Shown here piece after piece: positions 8,102 through 17,205 of a DNA stretch of 64,000 nt. The position numbers were made by a program, and so were the translations under genes. The notes beneath the pieces were generated by a model. That model was not told the DNA's origin. It made no database searches and saw only the letters and a program-made list of their open reading frames with translations. Positions within the stretch are counted from its first letter, which is position 1; each line of letters begins with the position of its first letter. The stretch comes from Sphaerisporangium album. GTDB lineage: Bacteria; Actinomycetota; Actinomycetes; Streptosporangiales; Streptosporangiaceae. The stretch covers positions 62,001 to 126,000 of the forward strand of contig NZ_QOIL01000015.1 of assembly GCF_003323745.1 (NCBI RefSeq), read 5' to 3'.

Positions 8102-8914
8102 GTGGCGCTCATCGCCCTCGCCGCCGACAAGGGCGCCCCCGGCGTGACCACGGCCGCGACCGCCCTCGGCGCGGTGTGGCCCCGCCCGGTGCTCCTCGCC
8201 GAGTGCGACCCCTCCGGCGGCGACCTCGTCTACCGCCTGCCCGGCATGGACGGGTCCGTGCTCAACCCCTCCCGCGGCCTGCTCAGCCTCGGCGCGACGG
8301 CCCGGCGCGGCCTGCGCCCCGAGCAGGTCTACGAGCACACCCAGAAGCTGGTGGGCGGCCTGGACGTCCTCACCGGGCTCACCAACGGCGAGCAGGCCGC
8401 CGGGCTGACCTGGCTGTGGGGCCCACTCGGCCGCGCGCTGGCCGCGCTTCCGCAGGCGGACGTCCTCGCCGACCTCGGCAGGCTGGGCGGCCACCCGCAG
8501 ATGAACGAGCTGATCGCCGAGGCCGAGCTGACGCTGCTGTTCACCCGGCCCAGCCTGGACCACGTGGCACACCTGCGCGAGCGGCTGATGCTGATCACCG
8601 GGCAGGTCGGCGTGGTCGTGATCTCCGACCCCCGGTCCTATCGCGGGTCGATCGACGAGGTGCGGCGCATCGTCGCCGCGACGAGCAAGGAGGTCGCGTT
8701 CGTGGCGGGCCTCGCGTACGACCCGAAGGGAGCCGAGCTGCTGCGCGGCCAGTGGGGCGGCCGGCTGGACCGCTCCCTGCTGATCCGTACGGCCCGCGAG
8801 CTGGCCGGGCGCCTGGCCGCCCGCGTCGCGCCCGGACGTACGCCCGCCCCCGGCCGCACGTCGCCTCCGGCCGGCGACGCGCCGCGCCCGCGGACGGGAG
8901 GCCTCTCCAGATGA
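8102..8914 (+). CDS. TadZ/CpaE-like MinD-ParA ATPase
   Basis: 270 aa, cytoplasmic. The N-terminus VALIALAADKGAPGVTT is the deviant Walker A region of MinD/ParA proteins: the signature Lys is kept in K-G-A-P-G, but the usual G-K-T/S is V-T-T, so ATP hydrolysis may be impaired. A LLAECDPSGGD segment follows (switch region, Asp-Pro-Ser). In Tad loci such proteins position the machine at the pole or septum. The GTG at 8102 directly follows the previous TGA with one base between them. The C-terminus is a Pro/Arg tail. It could be called a generic ParA-like protein, but its place between cpaB and tadA supports the TadZ role. Confidence 0.75.
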   Translation: MALIALAADKGAPGVTTAATALGAVWPRPVLLAECDPSGGDLVYRLPGMDGSVLNPSRGLLSLGATARRGLRPEQVYEHTQKLVGGLDVLTGLTNGEQAAGLTWLWGPLGRALAALPQADVLADLGRLGGHPQMNELIAEAELTLLFTRPSLDHVAHLRERLMLITGQVGVVVISDPRSYRGSIDEVRRIVAATSKEVAFVAGLAYDPKGAELLRGQWGGRLDRSLLIRTARELAGRLAARVAPGRTPAPGRTSPPAGDAPRPRTGGLSR

Positions 8915-8939
8915 GCGTCACGGCAGAGGAGGTCGGCGG

Positions 8940-10247
8940 GTGAGCATCGACCACACGCTGGTGAAGCGGTTCCGGCAGGACGTCGGCGACCGTCTCGCGC
9001 ACCAGCGCCGTCTGGACCAGGCCGGCGGCCTCGCGCCCATGTCGGGCGAGGACGAGCGCCAGTTCGCACGGGCGCTGATCTCCCAGGTGCTGGAGGAGCA
9101 CGCCCGCAACGAGATCGGCTCGGGCCGCACCCCGCCCACCGCCGAGGAGGAAGAGGCCCTCGCGGCGGGCATCCACGCCGCGCTGTTCGGCGTCGGACGG
9201 CTCCAGCCGCTGCTGGACGACCCCGAGGTCGAGAACATCGACGTCAACGGTTGCGACCGCGTGTTCGTCGGGTACGCCGACGGCCAGGAGCTCATGCACG
9301 ACCCGGTGGCCGACTCCGACGAGGAGCTGGTCGAGCTCATCCAGATCCTCGCCGCCTACAGCGGCCTGTCCAGCCGGGCGTTCGACACCGCCAACCCGCA
9401 GCTCGACCTGCGGCTGCCCGACGGCTCCCGCCTCTCGGCCGTCATGGACGTGACGGTGCGTCCGGCCGTGTCGATCCGCCGGGCGCGCCTCGGCAAGGTC
9501 TTCCTCAGCGATCTGGTCGGCAACGGCACGCTCACCGCCGAGCTCGGCCGCTTCCTGTCGGCCGCCGTGGCCGCCAGGAAGAACATCATGATCGCGGGCT
9601 CCACCAACGCCGGGAAGACCACGCTGCTGCGGGCCCTGGCCAACGAGATCCCGCCCCACGAGCGGCTGATCACGGTCGAGCGCGCCCTGGAGCTGGGCCT
9701 GGACCAGTTCCCCGAGCTGCACCCGAACGTCGTCGCCTTCGAGCACCGCCTGCCCAACTCCGAGGGCCAGGGCGAGATCACCATGGCCGAGCTCGTGCGC
9801 CGCTCGCTGCGCATGAACCCCAGCCGCGTGATCGTCGGCGAGGTGCTGGGCGACGAGATCGTCACGATGCTGAACGCGATGACCCAGGGCAACGACGGGT
9901 CCCTGTCGACCATCCACGCGAACTCCTCGATGGAGGTGTTCAACCGCATCGCCACCTACGCGCTGCAGGCCGAGGAGCGGCTGCCCATCGAGGCCACGCA
10001 CATGCTGATCGCGGGCGCGATCGACTTCGTGGTCTTCATCGAGAAGCGCAACGACTACCACCAGGGCGGCCGCCTGCGCCGGTACGTCGCCAGCGTCCGC
10101 GAGGTCGCGGGCGTCGACGGGCGGGTGCTCTCCTCGGAGGTCTTCGCCCCCGGCCCGGACGGGTACGCCGTGCCGCTCGCGCCGATCGCCTGCCTGAACG
10201 ACCTGATCGACCACGGCTACGACCCGACGATGGGGGCCTGGTCGTGA
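8940..10247 (+). CDS. tadA: TadA/CpaF-type secretion ATPase
   Basis: 435-aa cytoplasmic hexameric ATPase that powers Tad pilin assembly. An N-terminal helical domain precedes the VirB11/PulE-like core. Walker A is GSTNAGKTT (about 219-227). The Asp/Glu boxes and Walker B lie in RVIVGEVLGDE, and a His box is in SLSTIHANS. Length and order fit CpaF. The GTG at 8940 has a GAGGAGG Shine-Dalgarno. Its stop overlaps the tadB start (GTGA), which indicates translational coupling. Confidence 0.93.
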   Translation: MSIDHTLVKRFRQDVGDRLAHQRRLDQAGGLAPMSGEDERQFARALISQVLEEHARNEIGSGRTPPTAEEEEALAAGIHAALFGVGRLQPLLDDPEVENIDVNGCDRVFVGYADGQELMHDPVADSDEELVELIQILAAYSGLSSRAFDTANPQLDLRLPDGSRLSAVMDVTVRPAVSIRRARLGKVFLSDLVGNGTLTAELGRFLSAAVAARKNIMIAGSTNAGKTTLLRALANEIPPHERLITVERALELGLDQFPELHPNVVAFEHRLPNSEGQGEITMAELVRRSLRMNPSRVIVGEVLGDEIVTMLNAMTQGNDGSLSTIHANSSMEVFNRIATYALQAEERLPIEATHMLIAGAIDFVVFIEKRNDYHQGGRLRRYVASVREVAGVDGRVLSSEVFAPGPDGYAVPLAPIACLNDLIDHGYDPTMGAWS

Positions 10248-11155
10248 TCCCGCTGCCCGCCGGGCTCTTCGACTGGCTGGCGCTGCTGGCCGGCGCCGCG
10301 GTCGGCGGCGGCCTGTTCCTGCTCGGCCTCGCCCTGTACGGCGTCCGCCCGAAGCCCGCCACCCCTGACCGCGGCGCGCGCCGCCGCGAGCTCGTGCGCA
10401 GGCTCTCCACCCGGTCGGCCGTGGCCACCATCACCGGCGGCCTGGTGCTCGTCGTCACCCAGTGGCCGGTCATGGCGGCGGGCGCGGTGCTGCTCGTCCT
10501 CGCCTGGCGGGGCCTGACCGGCGGCGCGGCCGAGGAGCGCTCGGCCATGAGCCGGCTCGAAGGGCTCGCCGCCTGGACCGAATCGCTCCGGGACACCATC
10601 GCCGGGGCCGCGGGCCTCGAACAGGCGATCCCGTCCTCGATCAGGGCGGCGGCGCCGACGCTGCGTCCCCACCTGCGCTCGCTGGTCGACCGCCTGCACA
10701 CCCGCATGCCCCTGGCCGACGCGCTGCGCCTGTTCGCCGACGAGCTGGACGACCCCTCCGCCGATCTGGTGATCGCCGCGCTGATCCTCAACGCCAAGCT
10801 GCGCGGCCCGGGCCTTCGGGAGGTGCTCGGCGCGCTCGCCGTCTCGGCCCGCGAGGAGCTGGACATGCGCCGCCGCGTCGAGGCCGAGCGCAGGTCCACG
10901 CGGCGCAGCGTCCAGATCGTGGTGGGCACGGCCGTCGCGTTCGCCACGCTGCTGGTGGTCTTCAACCGCTCCTACGTCGAGGAGTACAACTCGCTGCTCG
11001 GGCAGGCCGTGCTGGTCGTCGTCGCCGCGCTGTTCGGCGCCGGGTTCGCCTGGATGCGGCGGCTCGCCCGGTTCGACAAGCCGGCCCGGCTGCTCGGACC
11101 GGCCACCGGCGCCCCCGTGGAGCGCGAGCTGGTCTCGGGAGGCGCCCGTGGTTGA
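10244..11155 (+). CDS. tadB: TadB-like inner-membrane platform protein
   Basis: 303 aa with a T2SSF (GspF-type) domain. Hydrophobic segments lie near residues 8-30, 55-85, 225-245 and 255-275. Between them is the cytoplasmic four-helix region (RLEGLAAWTESLRDTIAGA) characteristic of TadB. TadB and TadC together form the membrane platform on which the TadA ATPase acts. The frame is open far upstream, but the GTG at 10244 overlaps the tadA stop by 4 bases and gives the normal length. Confidence 0.88.
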   Translation: MIPLPAGLFDWLALLAGAAVGGGLFLLGLALYGVRPKPATPDRGARRRELVRRLSTRSAVATITGGLVLVVTQWPVMAAGAVLLVLAWRGLTGGAAEERSAMSRLEGLAAWTESLRDTIAGAAGLEQAIPSSIRAAAPTLRPHLRSLVDRLHTRMPLADALRLFADELDDPSADLVIAALILNAKLRGPGLREVLGALAVSAREELDMRRRVEAERRSTRRSVQIVVGTAVAFATLLVVFNRSYVEEYNSLLGQAVLVVVAALFGAGFAWMRRLARFDKPARLLGPATGAPVERELVSGGARG

Positions 11156-12074
11156 GAACGTCCTGGCGGGCGCGGCGGTGGGCCTCGGCCTGTTCCTGCT
11201 GTTCAGGGCCCTGTTCCCGCCCCGCCCCGGCCTGGTGGCCCGCCTGCTCGCGCTGGACTCGGTGCGCGAGGGCGACGACGCGTTCCGGCGCCAGCTCATC
11301 AGCCCCGACGAGAACGTCAGCGCGTTCCGGCGGGGCCTCGGCGTCCGGCTCGCCCAGTTCTACGCCTCGCGCGGCTGGGAGGTCCGCTCGGTCCGCGCCG
11401 ACCTGACGCTGCTCGGCCGCTCCTTCGAGGGCTACCTCGCCACCAAGGTGCTGCTCGCGGTGTCCGGGCTGCTGTCCTTCCCGGTCCTGGTCGGCTGGCT
11501 GGCGCTGATCGGCTGGTCGATCTCGCTCCAGGTGCCGCTGTGGGCGGCGCTGGTCGTCGGCGTGGTGTTCTTCTTCCTGCCCGACCTGCAGATACGCCGG
11601 GACGCCGCCGTGCGGCGGCGCGACTTCCGGCACGCCGTGGGCGCCTTCCTCGACCTGGTGGCGATGAACCTCGCCGGAGGCAGGGGAGTGCCCGAGGCGC
11701 TGCTGATGGCGGTCTCGGTCGGGGAGGGCGGCGGCACGTCCAACTGGGCGATGGCCCGCATCCGCGAGGCGCTCGGCAACGCCAGGATCGTCGGCATCAC
11801 CCCCTGGCAGGCGCTCGGCCAGCTCGGCGACGAGATCAACGTCGACGAGCTGCGCGACCTGTCGGCGGCGCTCGGGCTGGTGGCCGACGACGGCGCCAAG
11901 GTCCGTGCCTCGCTCACCGCCCGCGCGGCGACCATGCGGCGGCGCGAGCTCGCCGAGGTCGAGGGCCAGGCCGGCGAGCGTTCCCAGTCCATGCTGGTCG
12001 CCCAGCTCCTGCTCTGCGCGGGATTCGTGATCTTTCTCAGTTTTCCGGCAGCGATGAAGATGTTGGGGGCGTAG
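11148..12074 (+). CDS. tadC: TadC-like inner-membrane platform protein
   Basis: 308 aa with a second T2SSF domain. Membrane segments are at about 5-25, 100-140 and 285-305. The intervening segment (FLDLVAMNLAGGRGVPEAL) is the usual TadC pattern. The GTG start overlaps the tadB stop by 8 bases, and its TAG stop abuts the ATG of the pilin gene. It pairs with TadB as the pilus assembly platform. Confidence 0.88.
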   Translation: MVENVLAGAAVGLGLFLLFRALFPPRPGLVARLLALDSVREGDDAFRRQLISPDENVSAFRRGLGVRLAQFYASRGWEVRSVRADLTLLGRSFEGYLATKVLLAVSGLLSFPVLVGWLALIGWSISLQVPLWAALVVGVVFFFLPDLQIRRDAAVRRRDFRHAVGAFLDLVAMNLAGGRGVPEALLMAVSVGEGGGTSNWAMARIREALGNARIVGITPWQALGQLGDEINVDELRDLSAALGLVADDGAKVRASLTARAATMRRRELAEVEGQAGERSQSMLVAQLLLCAGFVIFLSFPAAMKMLGA

Positions 12075-12308
12075 ATGCTCACTCCACCGTGGCTCGAATA
12101 CCTGGTCGCCGTGCTGCACGTGCGGGTCGACCGGGCCAGGAACGCCCCCTCGCGCGGAGCCTCCGCCGTCGAGTGGGTGATCATCACGGCGATCATTGCG
12201 GGCGTGGCCCTCGGGCTCGCCACGTTGATCAAGACGCTGGTCACCCAGAAGCAGAACGAGATCCAGACCAACTTCGGCGGGGGCGGCGGTACCGGCGGAA
12301 AGCCGTGA
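12075..12308 (+). CDS. small Flp-type pilin candidate
   Basis: 77 aa. A short charged N-terminal region ends in RGASAVEWVIITAIIAGVAL, a class-III (Flp-like) prepilin segment: Gly, then a hydrophobic helix with Glu at position +5 from Ala. A hydrophilic tail ending in Gly-rich sequence follows. The N-terminal part is longer than in many Flp leaders (about 27 residues before the presumed cleavage after Gly). It lies between tadC and two TadE-like genes with no intergenic space, which supports the role of major pilin. The prepilin peptidase gene is not in this window. Confidence 0.72.
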   Translation: MLTPPWLEYLVAVLHVRVDRARNAPSRGASAVEWVIITAIIAGVALGLATLIKTLVTQKQNEIQTNFGGGGGTGGKP

Positions 12309-12820
12309 CCGTGCGCTTCCGCCGGGATCGCGCGTCACCGGGCGATCGGTTCGCCCGGCGTCGCCGGGTCGCCAGGGCCGGTCAGGGCGCTCGGGTGGGC
12401 CAGGGCGCTCGGGTGGGTCGGAGCGACCGGGCCGGTCGTGAGGACCGGGGGTCGATGGCGGTCGAGGCCGTCATGCTCGCGCCCGTCTTCCTGCTCTTCC
12501 TGATGTTCCTCGTCGGCGCGGGCCGCGTCGTGGAGGCGCAGGGCGAGGTGAACGGCGCCGCCAGGGACGCCGCGCGCGCCGCCTCGGTGCAGCGCACGAT
12601 GGGCGCGGCGTCGGGCGCGGCGGCCGAGGCCGCGAAGGCGGCGCTCGGCGGCCAGTGCCGACCGGAGGTGAGCCTGGCGGGCAGCGACTGGAACGAGGGC
12701 GGCACCGTCCGCGCGACCGTGACCTGCGAGCTGAGCCTGGACTTCCTCGGGTTCGGGGCGATCAAGCAGGTGGAGGGCACGTCCGTGGTGCCCTTGGAGC
12801 TGTTCCGGAGGGTCGGATGA
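12305..12820 (+). CDS. TadE-like pseudopilin
   Basis: 171 aa. An Arg/Gly-rich N-terminus includes a 6-residue tandem duplication (GQGARV twice; 17-bp DNA repeats at 12383-12399 and 12401-12417). It precedes the TadE-type segment RGSMAVEAVMLAPVFLLFLM (about 48-67) and the A-A-R-D-A-A-R motif. A cysteine pair (C in GQCRPE and VTCELS) may form a disulfide outside the cell. The GTG start overlaps the upstream stop (GTGA), and its own stop overlaps the next ATG (ATGA). Confidence 0.8.
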   Translation: MTVRFRRDRASPGDRFARRRRVARAGQGARVGQGARVGRSDRAGREDRGSMAVEAVMLAPVFLLFLMFLVGAGRVVEAQGEVNGAARDAARAASVQRTMGAASGAAAEAAKAALGGQCRPEVSLAGSDWNEGGTVRATVTCELSLDFLGFGAIKQVEGTSVVPLELFRRVG

Positions 12821-13326
12821 GACCCGCTCGGGACCGCGGCGGCTCGATGCCGGTGTCCAGCGGCCGATGCTCGTCCACCGGGCGCGGGCCGATGTCGGTC
12901 CTCACCGACCGGGGCTCGATGTCGGTGTTCACCGTGCTGTTCTCGGTGGTGGTGTTCATGCTGGCCGGGTTGCTGGTGGACGGCGGGGCCGCGATCAACG
13001 CGCGGCTGCGGGCGTCCGACGTCGCCGAGCAGGCGGCGCGGGCGGCGGCCGACCAGATCGACGTCGAGAACCTGCGCGCGACCGGCACCGTCCGCCTGCT
13101 CGGGGACGAGGGCGCGGTGTGCGGCAAGGCGCGCCGGATCGTGGCCGCCCACGGCGACTCCGACCTGCGGCTCACGCGCTGCCAGACCGGCGCGGGCCAG
13201 GCCGAGGTGGACGTCGCGGTCGGCGTCCGCTGGAAGGCGATCTTCCTGGCGGCGTTCGGGTTCCCCGGAGCCGAGATGTCCGGGACCGCCGTCGCGGGCC
13301 CCGACCCCGGCGACCAGCCGCCGTGA
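12817..13326 (+). CDS. TadE/TadG-like pseudopilin (Tad N-terminal type)
   Basis: 169 aa. After about 35 polar residues comes RGSMSVFTVLFSVVVFMLAG (hydrophobic helix, about 32-55) and then LLVDGGAAINARLRASDVAEQAARAAADQ, which is the TadG/TadE-type N-terminal motif. The rest is a small exported domain with two Cys. The ATG start overlaps the preceding stop. It completes a run of pilin and pseudopilins typical of actinobacterial tad loci. Confidence 0.78.
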   Translation: MRPARDRGGSMPVSSGRCSSTGRGPMSVLTDRGSMSVFTVLFSVVVFMLAGLLVDGGAAINARLRASDVAEQAARAAADQIDVENLRATGTVRLLGDEGAVCGKARRIVAAHGDSDLRLTRCQTGAGQAEVDVAVGVRWKAIFLAAFGFPGAEMSGTAVAGPDPGDQPP

Positions 13327-13396
13327 CCGCGCCGCCCGTCGCGGGCGGACGCCGCGTAAGAGGCTCGAATGACCGGGGGACGAAGGAAGGAGAGGG

Positions 13397-16387
13397 ATGA
13401 CCGCGTCACGCACGCCCCCGTCGCGTACGCCGTCCAGGGGGATCACGCCGGCGCCGGTCGCGCGCATCCGGCCGCGCCGCACGCCCGGTGACGTGATCGT
13501 GGGCATCGGAGCGCTCATCGTCCTGGCCGCGCTCATGGGCGGCGTCCCCTACGCCCTCCTGCGCTACGCCGGCCCGCCGCTGTCCCCGGAGTTGCTGAGC
13601 GGCGACCTGCTCACCCGCCAGATCGGCACCGGCACGGCCGTCGCGATCCTGGTGCTGCTGGTCTGGCTGACCTGGTTCCAGCTCGTGATCTGCGTGATCG
13701 TCGAGGTGTACGCCGGGATCCGCAGGATCGGCATGCCCGCCCGCGTCCCCCTCTCCGGCGGGCCGCAGGCGCTGGCCAACCGGCTGGTATCGGCCGCGCT
13801 CATGCTCTTCACGGTGTCCGCCGCCGCCATCCCGCTCACCGCCTTCTCCTCCGCCCCGCCTCCCGCCAGGCCGACGGTGGTGGCCTCGGCCCTGCACACC
13901 CCGGCGAGCACGGACGCCTCGACGGCCTCCCTGGACTCGCTGGAGGCGGTGCGCCAGGTCAAGAAGGTGTACGTCGTCCAGCCGCCGCACGGGCGTCACC
14001 ACGAGAGCCTGTGGGAGATCGCCGACAAGTGCCTCGGCGACGGGCGCCGCTATCCCGAGATCTACCGGCTCAACCAGCACAAGACCCAGCCGGACGGCAC
14101 CCGCCTGCAGATGGCCGACCTGATCAGGCCCGGCTGGGTGCTCGACATGCCGGACGACGCGCGGGGCGTCCACGTAGTGCCGGTGGACGAGACGCGCGAG
14201 GCCACGCTGAAGCGCCACGCCGGCGAGCCGGTCGAGGCCGACGGCCGCACGCAGTTCGTGGTCCAGGACGCCGGGCACCGCCGGACGGGCGGGACGGACG
14301 TCTCCCGCGACCGCCTCGGCACGGTCAACCGCGAGGCCGGCGTCGAGCAGGGGACGTCCGAGGCGAGGAACGCCGGGCAGGAGGAGAGGAAGATCTCCAC
14401 CCCGCCCTCCCCGCCGCCCCACCGCGCCTACCACCTGCCCGCGCAGAAGGGGACGGGCGCGACGGCGGTCCCGTCCGTCAAGAGCGCCGACAGGACCGCC
14501 AAGCCCGAGCAGGCCGACAGGCTCCAGAAGCCCGAGACGCAGGACACCGGCGGGGGTCTAGACCTCATCGACTATCTGGCCGGGGGATCGCTGGCGGCGG
14601 CCGGCCTGCTCGCCGCGCTCGGACGCCGCCGCCGCGAGCAGCTCTGGAACCGCGCGTTCGGCCGCCGCATCGCCCGGCCGCGCGGGGACGCCGCCGGGGC
14701 CGAGGTCGCGCTGCGCCTGGGCTCCGACGCGCCCGGCAGCCGCATGCTGGACAACGGACTGCGCCTGCTCGGCAAGCTGCTGGCCGAGCAGGGCCGTGTC
14801 CCCCCGACCGTCTACGCCGTCCACTTGTCCGCCCGGGGCCTGGACCTGTGGGTGCACCCACCGGAGCCGGACGCGCCCGAGCCCTGGGAGTCGCACGACG
14901 GCGGCCGTACCTGGCGGCTGCCCGCCCACGAGGGGCGCGGCATCGACGAGCACGCGCTGGCGGACGCCCCCGCCCCGTACCCGGGCCTGGTCTCGCTGGG
15001 GGTGACCGACTCGGGCCGCGTCCTGATTGATCTGGAGGCCGCGCACGGCGTCATCGCCGTCACCGGGCACCGCGTGCGTGACGCCCTGGCCGCGCTCGCC
15101 GTCGAGCTGGTGACCAACCGCTGGTCCGACCGGATGCGGGTCACGCTCGTCGGCTTCGGCGGCGACCTGTCGATGATCGCCCCGGAGCGCGTGCGGGTCG
15201 TGGGCAGCCTGGCCGAGGCGCTGCCCGAGCTGGAGTCCCAGGCCGAGGAGGTCGCCGCGTCGGGCGACGGCGTGCTGACCGGCCGCGTCCACGCGCGCGC
15301 CGCCGACCCCGCCTGGCCGCCGCACTTCCTGCTGTCCGCGATCGCGCCCGACCCCGACGAGGCCGTCCGCCTGGCCCGGCTCGGCCGCCTGGGCACGCGC
15401 ATGGCGGCCGGGTACGTCGTCGCGGGCGACGTCCCGCACCCCACGTGGACGTGGGAGATCACCGAGGACGGCAAGGCGAAGGTCGACGCGCTCGGCGTCA
15501 CGGTCGCCGCCCAGTTGCTGCCCCGCCGCCACTACGACGCGGTGATCGAGCTGTTCCGCACGGCCGAGCGCCTCGACGGCGAACCGGTGCGCGAGGAGGA
15601 GGCGCCGCAGGAGTTCACCACCTCGCCCACGATCAACGTGCGCATCCTCGGGCCCGTCGAGATCGGCCCGGTGCCGCCGCTGGAGGAGGGCAGGGCCGAG
15701 CTGGCGTCCGAGATGGTGGTGTACCTGGCCTCGCACCCGGCGGGTGTCCACCCGGTCGTCCTCGGCGGCATCCTGTGGCCCCGCGGCGTGCAGTCCGTCG
15801 TCCGCGACGCCACGATCGCCCGGGTCGCCGACTGGCTGGGCACCGACAGCGAGGGCAGGCCCAACCTCAGGACCGACGACACCGGACGGCTCCGGCTCGG
15901 GCCCGAGGTGCGGTCCGACTGGCAGCTCTTCCGCGAGCTGGTCCGCCGCTCGCACAACGACCCGGGCGCGCGGGCCGTGCTGCTGGAACGGGCGCTCGGC
16001 CTGGTCCGGGGGCCGTTGCTCAACGGCAGGCCGCGCGGGCGGTACGCGTGGCTGGCGGCCGACGAGCTGGAGTACGAGGTGAGCGCGAGCGTGGCGGACG
16101 CGGCGCACCGGCTGTGCGAAGTGCGGCTGGCGCACGGCGACGCCGAGGCCGCGGTGGCCGCCGTCCGCGCGGGGCTGCTGCTCGCGGCCGACGACGAGGG
16201 GCTGTGGCGCGACCTGCTGAGGGCCGCGCACGCCACCGGGGACCCGCTCAAGCTGCGCGCGGTCGTGGACGGCCTGCACCGCCGGGCCGCCTCGCATCCG
16301 TACGGCGGCGGGATGGCCCCGGAGACGGAGGCGCTCATCGACGAGCTGCTCCCGTCATGGCGGCTGCATTCGATGCCGTCCGCATGA
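13397..16387 (+). CDS. membrane LysM-BTAD protein of the tad locus
   Basis: 996 aa. Three membrane helices (about 32-55, 75-105 and 130-152) precede a LysM-like domain (about 190-252; SLWEIADKCLGDG, then a W-V-L-x-M-P end). A charged linker, another hydrophobic segment (about 388-408) and a mixed domain follow. The C-terminus (about 740-996) has a winged-helix/BTAD-like organisation as in SARP proteins (RILGPVEIGPV to LRAAHATGD). The combination recurs in actinobacterial tad loci (family knowledge). Whether the BTAD part binds DNA or only proteins is unknown. The ATG has a strong GAAGGAGAGGG Shine-Dalgarno. Confidence 0.78.
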   Translation: MTASRTPPSRTPSRGITPAPVARIRPRRTPGDVIVGIGALIVLAALMGGVPYALLRYAGPPLSPELLSGDLLTRQIGTGTAVAILVLLVWLTWFQLVICVIVEVYAGIRRIGMPARVPLSGGPQALANRLVSAALMLFTVSAAAIPLTAFSSAPPPARPTVVASALHTPASTDASTASLDSLEAVRQVKKVYVVQPPHGRHHESLWEIADKCLGDGRRYPEIYRLNQHKTQPDGTRLQMADLIRPGWVLDMPDDARGVHVVPVDETREATLKRHAGEPVEADGRTQFVVQDAGHRRTGGTDVSRDRLGTVNREAGVEQGTSEARNAGQEERKISTPPSPPPHRAYHLPAQKGTGATAVPSVKSADRTAKPEQADRLQKPETQDTGGGLDLIDYLAGGSLAAAGLLAALGRRRREQLWNRAFGRRIARPRGDAAGAEVALRLGSDAPGSRMLDNGLRLLGKLLAEQGRVPPTVYAVHLSARGLDLWVHPPEPDAPEPWESHDGGRTWRLPAHEGRGIDEHALADAPAPYPGLVSLGVTDSGRVLIDLEAAHGVIAVTGHRVRDALAALAVELVTNRWSDRMRVTLVGFGGDLSMIAPERVRVVGSLAEALPELESQAEEVAASGDGVLTGRVHARAADPAWPPHFLLSAIAPDPDEAVRLARLGRLGTRMAAGYVVAGDVPHPTWTWEITEDGKAKVDALGVTVAAQLLPRRHYDAVIELFRTAERLDGEPVREEEAPQEFTTSPTINVRILGPVEIGPVPPLEEGRAELASEMVVYLASHPAGVHPVVLGGILWPRGVQSVVRDATIARVADWLGTDSEGRPNLRTDDTGRLRLGPEVRSDWQLFRELVRRSHNDPGARAVLLERALGLVRGPLLNGRPRGRYAWLAADELEYEVSASVADAAHRLCEVRLAHGDAEAAVAAVRAGLLLAADDEGLWRDLLRAAHATGDPLKLRAVVDGLHRRAASHPYGGGMAPETEALIDELLPSWRLHSMPSA

Positions 16388-16539
16388 TCGAACAGAAGTG
16401 ACAAAAGGTGCAGACGCCGACAGAAGCGGACGAGATGGCGAGGGTGGCGGGGCTCGTGGGGCTCGATGAATCCGGCGAGTCATACCGATACCCGCAAAAC
16501 GGTGGTTGGGGCGCCCAAGCCGTGATTACCGTCGCGGGT

Positions 16540-17205
16540 ATGCGGATGCGGGTCGCCCTCGCCGCCGTCGCGCTGCTCGCCACGGGCTGCTCGGCCGGCG
16601 CGGAACGTCCGTTCACCCCCGGCGGCGCGTCCGGCGCGGCACCCTCCGCCTCCTCGGGAGCCGGGGTCGTCACGCCCGGAGCCCCGAAGGCCCTGTCCAC
16701 CGCGGGCGCCGAGACCGTCGACGTCGCCCCGGGCCTGTCGGTGTCGATCGAGTGGCCCGCCGGCCTCGACTCCTCGCGGCAGGCCATGGTCAGAGCCTTC
16801 ACCGACGGCTACGTCGGCGCGTGGCGGGCCGTCACCACCGGCGGCGAGGACAAGTCGTACCTCGACGGCGTCGAGGACCAGGCCGCGCGTGACGCCTACA
16901 CCTGGGTGCGCGGCTTCCTGAACCGCGGCCAGTCCGCCACCGGGACGGCCAAGCTCTACGCCCTGCGGGTCGCCTCGGTCGTCGGCCGGGGCGCGGAGGT
17001 CGACGCCTGCGTCGACGAGTCCGGCCTCCAGGTCACCGGCACCGGCGGGAGCCCCGTCGCCACCCAGCCGTCCTGGACCCGGCCGCCCGCCGCGATCTAC
17101 CTCCAGGTCGCCGCCCTGCGCAAGGGCGACGACGGAGCCTGGCGCACCAAGGCGTTCATGCACGCCGCCTACCCCCATCAGCGCGCTAAGGAGTGCCGCC
17201 GATGA
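16540..17205 (+). CDS. hypothetical lipoprotein linked to the tad locus
   Basis: 221 aa. The N-terminus MRMRVALAAVALLATGCSAG is a lipoprotein signal with lipobox ATGC. A Gly/Ala/Ser-rich linker and a small domain of unknown function (AFTDGYVGAWRAV...) follow. The frame is open from 16408, but the ATG at 16540 puts the signal peptide at the N-terminus. No Shine-Dalgarno is evident, so the start could also be the second ATG at 16546 or a leaderless mRNA. The stop overlaps the next ATG (ATGA), so the two exported proteins are probably co-translated. Confidence 0.72.
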   Translation: MRMRVALAAVALLATGCSAGAERPFTPGGASGAAPSASSGAGVVTPGAPKALSTAGAETVDVAPGLSVSIEWPAGLDSSRQAMVRAFTDGYVGAWRAVTTGGEDKSYLDGVEDQAARDAYTWVRGFLNRGQSATGTAKLYALRVASVVGRGAEVDACVDESGLQVTGTGGSPVATQPSWTRPPAAIYLQVAALRKGDDGAWRTKAFMHAAYPHQRAKECRR

